NCBI GenBank assembly: GCA_003344405.1
Contig: NOWV01000206.1
Location: forward strand, 1 to 64,000
DNA length: 64,000 nucleotides
Reading direction: 5' to 3'
From: Trichoplax sp. H2
Lineage: Eukaryota; Placozoa; Uniplacotomia; Trichoplacea
Shown here: piece after piece, positions 39,673 to 52,740 of the stretch
Position numbering within the stretch: the stretch's first letter is position 1
Layout: the number at the start of each line of letters is the position of its first letter
Notes under the pieces: generated by a model
The model's database searches: none
What the model saw: only the letters and a program-made list of their open reading frames with translations
Told to the model about the DNA's origin: nothing
Translations under genes and position numbers: made by a program

Positions 39673-42600
39673 TAATTCTACCAAAAGGGAGTTGTTGTAT
39701 TTTATTATCATAGTTCGTTAAAATTGCAAGGCATTATAATGAATTCTATTTTAGCAATCAAGAGGTGAATTTGCAACATGTTCGTTTTTTATTATTTCAT
39801 CACTAAGGTCTCTAAGAAAAATAAAAAGAAAAATAATAATGTTCCTAGAATTGAAACCTATTATTCTGTATCATGTTGTCAAATGGTTATGCAATACTGT
39901 TTCCTTGTTGCCATCATCACAACCATTCAATTAGCTGTAATGTAAGCAGTAACTTTCTATTTTAATCTATCTATTTTTTTTGCGCTAACAACAAGTTGAA
40001 GAAAGCTAGAAAGTTAATAGTCGTATTTTCATTACTACGTATATTTCAATTTTCTGGTTAACCTAATAGCACAAATTTCACTGTAGCGTAGAATATATTA
40101 TTAATGAATATATATTTAAGCGTGATGAATACACATCATATGCTATATTACATTCTAGAGATTACCTAGCCTCCGTGACTTATCAATAGTTTTTTTCCAC
40201 TTGGTTAAAATCAAAAATTATTTTCGACAAGGCTTTAACTAATCACTGATTCAGCAGCGAAAGATAGATAAAATAACTACAGAAGGAGCTAGATCTATTT
40301 ATAAACTCTCATTACTATAAAATGATCATATTTATAATAATGCAATGCATCGTCAATGTTACTTGCCGGCCATACAATTTCATTCTATGAATGACTGTGC
40401 GACTGAAATTTTTTGTGTCTCTATCGTACATATACATAAAGAACAATAAATAATAGGTAAATACTCCACTATTTGACGTCAAAAATATTCAAATATAGCT
40501 AGAGGCACTATATGCTTCGCCAAAGTATGTTTCTTTTATTCTATACTTGTCATAATTGAATCATGACCTATTTAATGTTATATCTGATAGTATGCCATAC
40601 GCAATGGAATACCATCACTTGCTTATTATCACAATATAATCTTTATTATCTTTTGATCGCTCATTATAAAGTACGTGTGCCAGGCTTGCATATATACATT
40701 TGAATATATGCAATATACATGTTATCCGATGGACAGAAATAAGTATTTTAAATTTCTGTAATGCAACCATCATACCCATTAATTATATGGGTAACACGGA
40801 ATGTATCATAAATCGGAGTAGATAAAGTTTACCTTAAAAATTTTCTTCAGTGACACTTTTTTCATTTTCTTCAGCTGAAAAATATTAATAATATTTACTG
40901 TATTATTTCTACGGAACTCATTTTTTATCAATTTCAGACCTTATAGATAGTCTCTTTATGTTACTATTATAAAATGAAATATTTTATCTCTCTAGCATTC
41001 GATCAATTTCAATGTACTACATACTTAACAATATACTTCCTACCTCAGCCAATCTGGCCACGTCGCAAGTAATTTTATGCTAGTTACTTCAATTAAGCCT
41101 TTATTTAGATTATAAAAGCGGCTAGATAAAGTAATTAAATTTGAGTAATTTTTTATCTGATAATGACTAAACTTTAGAAATTATTCAATTTTATGCGCCC
41201 GTATTCTGCTTTTAGGGTCAGGGAGAAGGAATAGCTATGCCAAATTTCAGCGATACTGACTTTAAATCATACTCGAAATTAGTAAAGCTTGCAAGCGTTT
41301 TGATCCCTCTTACCTTACTAAACGCTAGTCTAGGAGCACGATAAAACTACAACAGCGCTCCATTCTTGATATGCCATTTATATACAGATATTGATCGATT
41401 AGAAAATCTTCATTAAGAAATAAAACAAAAACTAAATTCGCAATCTTAATAAGTGTTTTAAATCATATGTAAATATCTTACTTGAATAAGTATCAATAAA
41501 TTTTCCATTTTCTAATAAACTTATTATACCCTCATTCTAGATGTTGCCTTAAACTCTTAACGAAATGATTAAAGAGGAATAAATCGGCTAGCCTTATAGA
41601 CATAAATTTTAAGCAAATCTGTTAAAAACAGATTTTGCAGCTAACGAAACTAACATAGTGCTTAACGATTCTACAATAAAGCCGACGTTCTTATTCCTGA
41701 ACTTAGTTTTTTTCTGAAAAACTGTAAGAGGGGAAATTATTCGTATGGCCTAATATTAACTATTTATAAACATCTTATTATTGCACCTTCTCCATTTGTA
41801 ATGCTATTAATTTCATCAGTCTATTTTATTTTGCAAAATAAGTCGTTAAAATATCAGAAGCAATCAAAACTTTCAAACTTTTTTATCTACTAATAAGTAA
41901 AGTATTCCTTGTATTGCTTACTAGATAAATGGTTGGGATCACTGTATATCTTGAATATATTCAGCCCACCTTTCACTTGATATTATCTACGAGAGAAATT
42001 ATAACAGCGATTGAAGAAAATAGTTTATTATGTAAGTCAACACGAATAATCAATCTATCCTTAAATACTCTGAATATAAATAGCATACACCTAACTTTGC
42101 ACGGTTAATAATTTTTTAATTTTATATCGGACTTGTTAAGGCCTGTGTTTACATAGTAGATTACGAAAATAGCTTTCGTTGTCATTCTTTGGAACTACCG
42201 CTTAGCTCTTAAATAAATTTCGTATAAGAATCAGCAATTAAAAAGCAATATAATCGATTGAAACCACGACATGATGAAAAATATTTCATCATTTATTAAT
42301 TAATTATTATCGTGATATTTTCGAGTTATCAACATACTTTCGAGGCGTTGGTTAATTAAAAGCTCATTTAATAATTCATTCAAGATAAAATTTATCGGTA
42401 TTATTTTTAACGCATGTCACATCATATAATATTTCACGGGTAAAATTTATTCGTAGGACTTATTGTCACACTATGATCATCTATAATCGACTAATTATCA
42501 ATTTCAACATGACAGGTAGGGTGCCATATAGTTAAGTTATCGTTATAGTGATGATCTAACTCAATCAACGGAAGATGTAACTAATTCTACTACGAATAAA

Positions 42601-45600
42601 TAGCCGTTGCCCGCCAAATTATTTGCTATATCGCCAGAACTTTATTCTGACCTACGACTAAGCTCGAGACTAATATTAATATTTTACTTTCGTTCTGAAG
42701 CTTCTAGCGCATTAACAAGTTTGTCAACAAGCATCCTACCACAGTAATTTAAGTACAATAAATCCAATGCAATATTTTTGGCAACATTCGAGCATTCTAA
42801 TACTAGCATTCCAGTCTCTCTTTATAGAAGTCAATTAGCATAAGAATGCTGTCATGCAGACAATCGTCTTCAGTTGGAATAATAAATAATTAAACGATTA
42901 ACATCCAGCTATTTAGCATTTATGATGATTATAATTTAAAATTTAAACGATGAATGACAACAATGACTATTGCGAAACAATACAAATTAACAATTGTCCC
43001 ATCAAATCGATACAACAATCTTCTTATTTCATCTTCTATTCCATTTCTACACAACTATCGTATTGATAAAATATCAATCTTAATTTAGTGATATTAGCAT
43101 CGTTTTTTATACGAAGTAGACAAGACAAAATGATGACTTAACCAATTTGCTCTATCTAAGGCTAATTTTTACAGTTAACAGATCAAAATAACTCTAGACA
43201 TCGTAAGGAATCAGGTAAAGAAATAGTAACACAGCGAGTGAACAGCATTAATCATGTTTACAGTATGTCATCTTAATTTAAGTAACTGTATTACTTTTGA
43301 TAAATTAAAAATCATCTCTTTTATTAGTTTACTAGAGATATAAGTAGAAAAGGTCATCATTTAACCTGTATAACCTAATCAAAAATAGTAATGTAAGCAA
43401 TCATCTAACGCTGTTACTTCGTCATGTCTATTTCCTTGTTGTGAACGGATGGTTGTAATGATCATTGTAAACTTGATATATACAATTACGATCTTTTAGT
43501 CATCATCGATTGATTTTAAAGGATAGCTTTAAAAATTGATTGTAGCACAGTTTTCTATCAGAAATTATTGTTTCGCCATAAAAGAAACAGCATACAACCT
43601 GATAATTTCTCAGCAAAAACTTGTTCATTTATACGACTAATCGATTTTTTATTCAAAAAGCGTAATCAGATAAAACAGTTGCTATTTTATGAGCGAAACG
43701 ATTTAATGGTATTTTAGATATCGTAAATATTTTTGTTAAAAATAAAATCAGTAATCTCATCCTATGCATTATATTCGATATACAGTACTGCTAATATTAT
43801 ATATATATACAGAAGTAAACATTATATTATCTTTGTTTTACCCACACATTAAGATGTAACATGCAGTAGTATCCTATTTGCATCCAATGCCTTCCTTGAA
43901 TTTTACGCTAGTAAACAACATCAATTTGACATTAAATAGTTTCTATTTGTCATAGCTAAGCTACTCCTCCAAGTATCGTTTTTAATACCCTCTCTGACGG
44001 CGGTTTACTCGTTTAGTGGATCAAGACATAAAAGCAGAAGCTCCATATAGCTGTTTCTAATACCATTTTATCCAATTTTCAGCTATGCTAGCCCTATCTT
44101 TCACTAGTCATTAGTGCAAGAAGAATCAGTTTACTTTGTCTTATACGCTTCACGAAAGTATCGTCAACAGATCATTATGTAAGCATTAAAATCTCCTAGT
44201 TACAAAATTAATTGCTCGCTCATGATCAGTTACTTTATCATGCATAGTTATCATCAACATGAAAGTTCTCACTTAATATAATTTCTTGAAAACGCATAAC
44301 TATCTAATGAGAATTTTGTATTAGTAAATTTATCGCTAGCTACTTAGATGAAAGATAAAAGCAATTTAACTGCAATTATACAATTATCACTTGACTATTT
44401 TAATAAAGATAAATATAATAACATAATAATTTAACAATAGGCCCTCCAGTGCATTGTATGCTAGCAAGATAAAATAACGCTCTAGATAAATAACTCTTTG
44501 ACGTAGATAATATATTGAAGTATAGATTAGATCGATATACTGTATTGTCGTAGAAAATCGAGATTTGAAATTGTACTGGAAGGATAATCTTTTCTTTATA
44601 TCAAAATAATTCGATAATTTCTTTCACGTAAGTGACACTATTTCCTGCATCCTCATCGCTTAATTTTACTAGATCAGCATTGATAGATTTATTCTAATCA
44701 TATAAAAAATGGCTAATTGAAAATTAAAATATAGGCTATCAAAAATAGATTAGCTTAAAATTTATAATAACCTTTGGTGTATATCGTTATCTCATCAATA
44801 ATCAATGTTTAATTATAAGCAAACAGTTCTACAGTCAAGCATTATTTCTACTGGTAGCAATTATTTCAACATTATCATACGTTGCTCCTCCTTTACAAAA
44901 ATTGTCGGACTGTTAAGATCAAATTAAGTAATTGACTATTTAGGTTATCTTTCAACTCGGCTATTGAAGTAAGCCTCAATTTAATATCGATAACATTAGT
45001 TTATGATACAAAAAGTTCGCCTAGAGTTATACAGTAGGACAAAGCAAGAATTACGTACATCCTCAATTTGCGTATTAACTTTAAATTTGATCCAATCCAT
45101 AGCTGCCAATATTTGTTTACGAATTATTCCTTCACTATTCTCGATCGTGTCTAGGATAAAATTTAGGCTGCGTGAACTTGTTTAACTTATTTAGTGTGAG
45201 TTATTGCCTTAAATTTTAAATAATGAAATTAAATAATTTTTATCACCTTTCTAATGATTCTTACCTACTTTTTAGGTAGACTTGATTGGCCGTTAATCGA
45301 ATGTAATCATTACTTATTGGACTGATAATTAATATAAAAATTAAAAGTTTGAACATAAGATCGAACACTAGGCTTTCTTTACCCAATCGTTCAAATCTTC
45401 AACTTGTAAGTAAAGTTCCATAGATTATAATCGATGATTGCCGAAGTACCTGCTTTATCATCCTGTTTTTATTTCAAACTTTTTTCTTTTTTAAAATACG
45501 CAATCAAGAGTGTATTTTAGTTACATGCCATTTTAAATGTTTTACAAAACTAAATCCTTTCCTGGCTAGTACTTAAGGCTTAATATATGGATTAAAAATA

Positions 45601-48600
45601 TTTATCAGAAAGGCTTCTAGAATATTCCTATAGATTCGATTATATCAAAATAAAGTGATCATTCAGTAACGTCGCCGACAGTAATCTTTGAAAATTTTTT
45701 TATAATCATATAACAGCCCATACCTATAGTGACCATATTTTTCAGACAAATCATAAATAAATTCCTTACCAATACATACTTTAATAGTACAACTTTGGCA
45801 TCCAAATACGCTATATATCAATACTAACTCTGTCAAAGTTTAACTAGTATAAAATCTTAATTACGAATATTTCTTGGTAAAGATCTAATTTTAATCATTT
45901 ATCATCGAGATTGAAATATAAATTTTTAAATCAACGTCTACTGTGATATTATTCAATTCAAGGCAACTAATTAATCTAGCATAGAAAGCGTCGAATTTAG
46001 TAAACTACTCTAATGGTCCATTATAGCTAGAAGCTAGAACTATCTATTTCTAATCTATATAACTGAAACTAGTTCGACGTTATTGATCATGCTCCATTAT
46101 TAAAAACTAAAGCAAACCTTAACTAGCTACATAAAGATAGCAAATAAATAAATTTGCAAGAGAGATTTCTTTTAAGACAAGAGTACTGAAGCCTGCAGCT
46201 GTATATCTAATTATAGCCTTCTGTACGTTATATAATATTATCGTGAAATAGATAGGAAGTAATAGTTAATCATTATATCCTTTGTAACAGCGCTATTTAC
46301 TAACTTGCTTATCTCCTCGTTAAGATATTTAGAGTCAAGCTTTATTTTTTAACTGGAATGATTTATCTTTCCTTAGAGAATTGCTGATTATGGAGATTAG
46401 TATTATACGAAATTTACCCCTAACAAACGAAATAATAATGATTACAAATAGATAAAGCTAACTTTTAGCTTTTTAGTTTACGAGATCGATCATTTTATAG
46501 CTTCCTTTTGATCCAATACTTCTCATTAACAATAGAATATGCCCTTATATCTTGAGAAGTAAATTAGTGGAGTAGAAAATTGATAATGACCCTTAAAATG
46601 AGTAGAATTGATGTCCTCTAATATTTAATTAAATTACGGTCAATGGATTTGTGAGGCGAAAATGAGATTGATGAACTGTTGTTTACGTTTAAGTTGATAT
46701 TTCATGATTTCTTATTATGACCAGTTATGCCCCTTTGCTGATATCTTATGAATGCATTCCAAATTTACATAAAGTAATTACAATAATTGCAGAGTGTTGT
46801 TTTATGCCATTTACTAACTTAATTATAGCTTGTAAAAGAAGCTCTATATTAAACTTTTTCATCAAGTTTTAGCCATACCTTTCCTAGTGATTATAGCAAG
46901 GAGAATTTCATTCATAAGCATGATACTGTATTTACTCTATTATATATCTATCTTGTTCTTCAACAAATTAATATATATCTTTATGAGCACCCAGACTAGC
47001 TATAATGCCAGAATAATAACTAGTTCCAGTCTGCATAATCGATAGCAAGATTTATTGAAAATCAGGTAAACCTTAATTCTATTTGACACCTTAGCCAAAT
47101 TCAATTCTATAAATCAAATGTAACTCGCATGTAATGTACATTGCAAAGCTTAGCCGGGCAAGTGAATTCACAAGATCACTTGTATCTACATGGATTAATG
47201 ATTTTATATAAGAACGTCTTTGCCTATTATTTTTTCGGCTAGATAACTAAAACATGAATTTGCTAATGGTATGCAGCATTAATCATGCAATTTTTTCAGC
47301 ATAGCAATTAGGTTTAACATGACCATAGATACTGCATTTCCATAATTACGTTAATATGCGCATTATTCATACTTGCAGTAGTGTATTCAGGAGCTATGGG
47401 GCTAACATAGTAGCCCAGTGGGAGAGTTACTCTCTGTGCCAGTGGATAATGAGGAGACTGTCTATATTTTAAGTCGCACTATGAACGGAAAACTATCAGC
47501 ATACAATATATCTGGTTTTAGACGCATTCTACATTCTTTGAGTTGTCATGATCAGTTTATATCAGTCAACCTGATAAAGAGCATGGTTGTTTATCATTAA
47601 TTTTAACGAGATCATACTGTAGCATATTTAATGTTACTGAACTAATTTTAAAAATGGACTACCAAAGATTCTGACTACTTATTTTACGCCAGAACCACTT
47701 ATAAGTATAAAAGCACATACAATATCGTCAATAATGGTTAATAGCAGTAACAACATTTTCATTCTGTTGACGTGCGATCAAGTAAATTTCTGATTTAGTT
47801 TCATCACTAAAATCTTATGCTTGAACAAATATTCAGTAAAATCATCATTAATTCCACTAGCATCCATTAATACGAGTATTGTGATCTCAAATAATATCTG
47901 CTACGAAATTAAATTACTGTAAGTATGAATTTATTACATTGATTGTTATAGTTTGTCATTAGGACCACAAGCCAACTCGTATACAGTAATGTTCATAGAC
48001 AGAAATATCAATGATTCTTCTCCTTACGTTAGAAATAATTATCATTTTTGCGATATGTTATGTTTAGGTTAAGTAGTTGATGTATGACCAGCGAGATAAA
48101 ACCACGGCCTATTTTGGTGGTAATAGAGCCATTATTATGATTCTATACACGTATGTCAATTCATTAGTAGTACAAATTAACAGTAGTTTTTTTATTTGGA
48201 CTTATAGTGATGTACCATCATTGTCTGCTGATGTGACTGCTGTTATATAATTTGCATGAGAATATTTAAAAACTGTTTAAATTTAATGTACACAACAAAA
48301 AGCAAGGTTGGTATTCTATCATCTACGTATAAGAAATTAGATAGTAAACAATACATTGTCTCTACCGCAAGACTCTAGCATAAGAAAGCTTATGGCAGTC
48401 ATAGAATACTAATCTCGATAACTAGTTTAATATTGAAGAATACCAAAATACCTCCCAGGGTAATTTTAGCATGTACTTACACATTTCTTAGGACACTACT
48501 CTAACTATTTCAATTTGTCTTTCGGTTTTTCTAATTGTTACGGTTATTGAACTGTTCATAGAACTTACGGAGAGGATGTAGATTTTACTAGACGGTGTAA

Positions 48601-50704
48601 CTTAAATTTAATTAAGCTTTCGGTTATAAAACTATTCTTTTCAGGGTCTAGCAGTACTTATTTTCATCTATTATACCTAAAGCGATCTCGATGCTTCATC
48701 ATTCTGACAAGTTGATCGCTACTCTATCTTCTTCTCAACAACTTACATGGTAGTTTTAAAAGTAAAGCTGAAATGGTAATTTATTAAACTCTAGTAGCAT
48801 TTATTTGGCTTAAATCATAAAATAAATAGTCTTTACAATACTGAATTATGTTCCCAACAAGCTAACACGGTGGCTTTGAAAATGGGGACTAAAAATCGCT
48901 ATTTCGCTTTTCTTTCCACCTTTACTTAAATTAAAAGTATTAGGGTATTTAAACATGGAAGAGTCATAGCATACTATTGCTGCATGTGGATGATTTCATT
49001 TGTGTTATCCTTTAGTTTCCTTAAGCTTCGTACCCAAGCATACAATAATTTTTTGCCGCTATTTTTTTAAAATTCAATAGAACCTAGTCTCTTCCTCTGA
49101 AACGAAGATCACAATATTTACAGTCAAGCTTTCAAAGCGTAGTCAGCTAAACTTCCTATCTAATAAGTTTAAATTAAACTAATAAAATCGATAGAAGCAG
49201 ATTAATGAGCTCACTTCTGTCATAAAATTTGTTAGGACTATGCAAATAAGATTAAGGCAGATCCGAAATATTTAGATTGTCCACTTTGATATTAACTAAC
49301 ATTTTCAGATATGATTAGCCATCCGTTTTATTCTTCTCCGATCAGCCTCAACAACTGTATAAAATGCCGTCGCCTATTTGCATAAATGCATAGCTTAGGT
49401 AGTCACCAATTTGAGCATAACAGCAATATTAGGAATAGCATGAATATTGACCACTTTACGCCCAAACTATACTAAAATAATGAAGTAGTCAAATTATTGT
49501 TGGTTGTATTTCTAAAATACATACTTATGGTCTTCAATTTACCGATAATAATTTTATTTACTGCAGTACATTATCATGCATACGAGCTTTCAGGCAAGCA
49601 AAAGTTTTATAACCTTAAAAGAAGAGTCAAAGCTGAACATTCCATTCATTAAAGTTAAGCACATCGCTACTTTTCATCTTACAACGTTAAACTTTTCCAA
49701 CTATCTGATTATATTCGTTGCTATGACAATTTGAGATTGAGCTGATAGATATTCATTTGATTGGCTTAACTAGTAGTGGAAAGAGCTAGGTTTTCATTAG
49801 ATTGACATAGAATAGCAAGAAAATTAATTCATTGCAGGATAATTTAGGTTCAGTTCAAGAATTGTTACTAATTATGCGAAAATAATCCGTCACCACGGGC
49901 CGATAAGAATATTAAGATAGAGAGTATTGCCGATAAGAAGAGTTTCTGATTCTAACAAATAAAACCTACCTATGATTCTGATTCTTAATTATGATTAGTA
50001 CTCTATTTAAACACTTTTTAATTAAATGTATTGAATTCATTATAGGGCCAATAAATTGATCACTTGCACGTTAAAAGAGAATTACTGTACTCTATCCGAG
50101 TTACTAAGAATCTTGAGTTACTAGGCCAACGAAAAGTTCGTGATTAGTGAATATTGGAGTCATTCCAGTACGGATTTATTTAAATTAAACAGTTCTATAA
50201 TAGAAGTGAATTCTCTTTGTCATATCTTGGCTGCTCTAAATATTTTATTTTCCGATTATTATTGAAAGTAAATAATTCTATCGTCTTAATTTTTTATTGT
50301 TAAATATCAATAAGTCGCATGTGTCCCTGGTTAGATTTTCCTTTTATTCTATCTTTGTTCAGTTTAAGTTAATTTGTAAAGTTTAGATCAAAGAATATTT
50401 TCGTGGACATTTTACTTATAGATAGATTAGTATAAACTCTACCCGGTAGATTTGGTGTCAAGTTTAATGAAGGGTTACTTAAGTAATTTTTAAAAGCACA
50501 ACCAGTAGTATTATATTATGACGATGAGCAGAAACTAAGATATCAAGCTGTATAAACTTAAGCTATCATAATACTTTCCATGTAGATCTTCTCTTTAGGT
50601 CCCAAAATATCCACTTAGGCTCTAAAATTTTACTTGCGAATGAATAAAACAAATGGTGACATGCGGTTTCCTTACGTATGGAATCTAACAAAAAAATTTT
50701 ATAA

Positions 50705-51385
50705 CCATAGGGAATAGTCCAGGGCATTATAAAATTTTTGTGTCCAACTTAAATATATCGCTAGCAAGATAGGATCAGGGGGATATAAATACAGGAAATA
50801 TTGTTTATATTATAGGGTCCTTATGTGAAAATAATTTGCAGTTGACAGTACTGGTGGAAAATATCATCTTTCGTATGGAATCTACAAATGATTTTGTAGC
50901 TATAGGGAATAGTCCAAGATATTGTAAAAATTATGTGTCCAGTTTTAATTTATGGATCGCAAGACAGGACGCTGACAGATCTGAATATAAGAAAAATTGA
51001 TTACATTATATGGTCCTTATGTAATAATACCATAAAGAATAGTCCAAGTTATTGCGTTGTTATATGCCCCCTGAGTGCATTAGGATATTAGTTACTAGAG
51101 GAGTGAAACGTTCACAAAGAAGAAAATTTATGGCATACGTATAAAAGTTTCGTGTTCAATTCTAATTTATTGATAGCAACATAGGACGCTGACAGATATA
51201 AATACAGGAAGTATTGTTTATATTATATGATTCTGATATGACAATGCTATTGCACTTATTCCAGGATATTATCAACGGTTTTACATCCAGTTTTAATTTA
51301 TCCATAGCAATATAGCACACAGAAAGATATCAATGTCGGAAATATTGATTACATTATAGGATCCTTACGCAATAATGATTTGTAA
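50705..51385. repeat. Degenerate tandem repeat, four copies
   Basis: A block of about 120-130 bases containing ATAGTCCAAGATATTGT, TGTGTCCAGTTTTAATTTAT, GACGCTGACAGAT and GATTACATTATATGGTCCTT recurs in order at about 50711, 50907, 51128 and 51260 with many substitutions. Spacing is about 130-220 bases. No frame stays open across copies. Confidence 0.75.
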
Positions 51386-52698
51386 TATACAATAATCGTT
51401 GCAAATATCATCGCTACTAAATTTGATAGTGATTCACGTCTATAAACGTCCATATGAGGTATTTCTATTTTGATCTATCCGGTTCAGTAGTTAATGTACT
51501 TCAATTGATTTCTTGATCATCTAATATTATCACGGCCTCATACTTTACCCTCGCTGAGGTGTCCAATTGAATTAGAATGATATCAACTATGGCAGGGGTA
51601 TATCATTCCTAGAATGCGGGTTATAAATCGATATCGAAATGATTTATAATTAATAATTACTATTATTATTACTGACTTTATTTCTGGGAATTGATGGTAG
51701 AATACATCAAGCCGATTGACGTTAGTAGTATCTCTTATAATTCTATCCCTAACCAATTATTAATACTTTGGTTTCCACGTCGATATGATTGTATTATAGG
51801 GCAAAAATGTCGGTCATCCTCGATCAATATTCGTAAGCCCTGTATCCGCTAATTATTTGTTATATTGACATCCATCCGTCCAATCGACCATAATGATATT
51901 GACGATATTAGTCACAAATCGATTGTAATTATAGGAGAAGCCCTGTAAAAATTAATTTCATACGCTATAAAGCAACTTGATATCAATTTCTATCATCCAA
52001 TAGTGAGCTATTAACAGTAGCGCTTGTTCGTTATACTCTTTACAAGGAATTAATAGCATCAAATTCGATTTATGTCAAATTGACGGCATTAAAGAGTACA
52101 CTAAACAAAAAATCAAGTTTTATTTTAAACCTTGATTATGACCAAGAATTATTAGTGGTTATGGCTTTGTTTTAAAGTCGAGAACAAAGCGCCAGCCATC
52201 ACCAGAGCATTGATATCAATAAAAATCATCAATGTAGTTATGATGAATTGGATGATTTGTTGGCTAATATTTTATGCATATTATGTATTGAATTGATAGC
52301 AATATTCTTTATTTAACGAGAGTTTAAAAATTTGTTTATTTACTTCAAACAATAGTTAAGGGATGAATTTATAACGTCAATTGGACTGTTGATGCTTACA
52401 TTTTCTTCTTTTTTTCATTTTATGATTGCCGTTTTTCAAGTTCTATGTCTTAGCGAGCAGATTAAATTCAATGTTCCGCTTTCAACGCTTTACCTAATAC
52501 TACTACTTCCAATTGGATAGTCATTATCACTATCGATCTTTATGTCGATCCTAGTCTACTAAAAGAGAAAAAAGAAAGTGATCCTGTTTCATTATTTAAC
52601 TGAATCTACTAAATCAAGTCAAGAAATCTTTGGAGTCGTTCAATTTATATCGACGACGATAATATTGTTACTAAAAAAAGAAATTAGTTTTCATCACT

Positions 52699-52740
52699 AT
52701 GGCCAAGTACTTTGCTTGTTTTGCTATCATCATTTTGACG
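52699..52740 (+). CDS. Candidate first exon encoding a signal-peptide-like leader
   Basis: ATG followed by KYFACFAIIILT-type hydrophobic codons ends exactly at a consensus GTAAGT donor (52741). This looks like the leader exon of a secreted or membrane protein. I could not find its continuation; the nearest recognised plus-strand gene, the guanylate cyclase, starts 8 kb away. It could be that gene's leader, a separate gene, or chance. Confidence 0.22.

Larger units (their letters stand above)
37979..52698. other. Gene-poor AT-rich region; no intact gene recognised
   Basis: For almost 15 kb I found no run of exons that splice into a known protein, and open frames rarely exceed 60 codons. Short protein-like scraps occur on both strands (see findings), including a hydrophobic GN-containing segment at 39541-39672 (minus). 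A degenerate tandem repeat lies at 50.7-51.4 kb. (GTACW)n arrays are essentially missing. Unrecognised genes with tiny exons cannot be excluded by eye. Confidence 0.5.
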
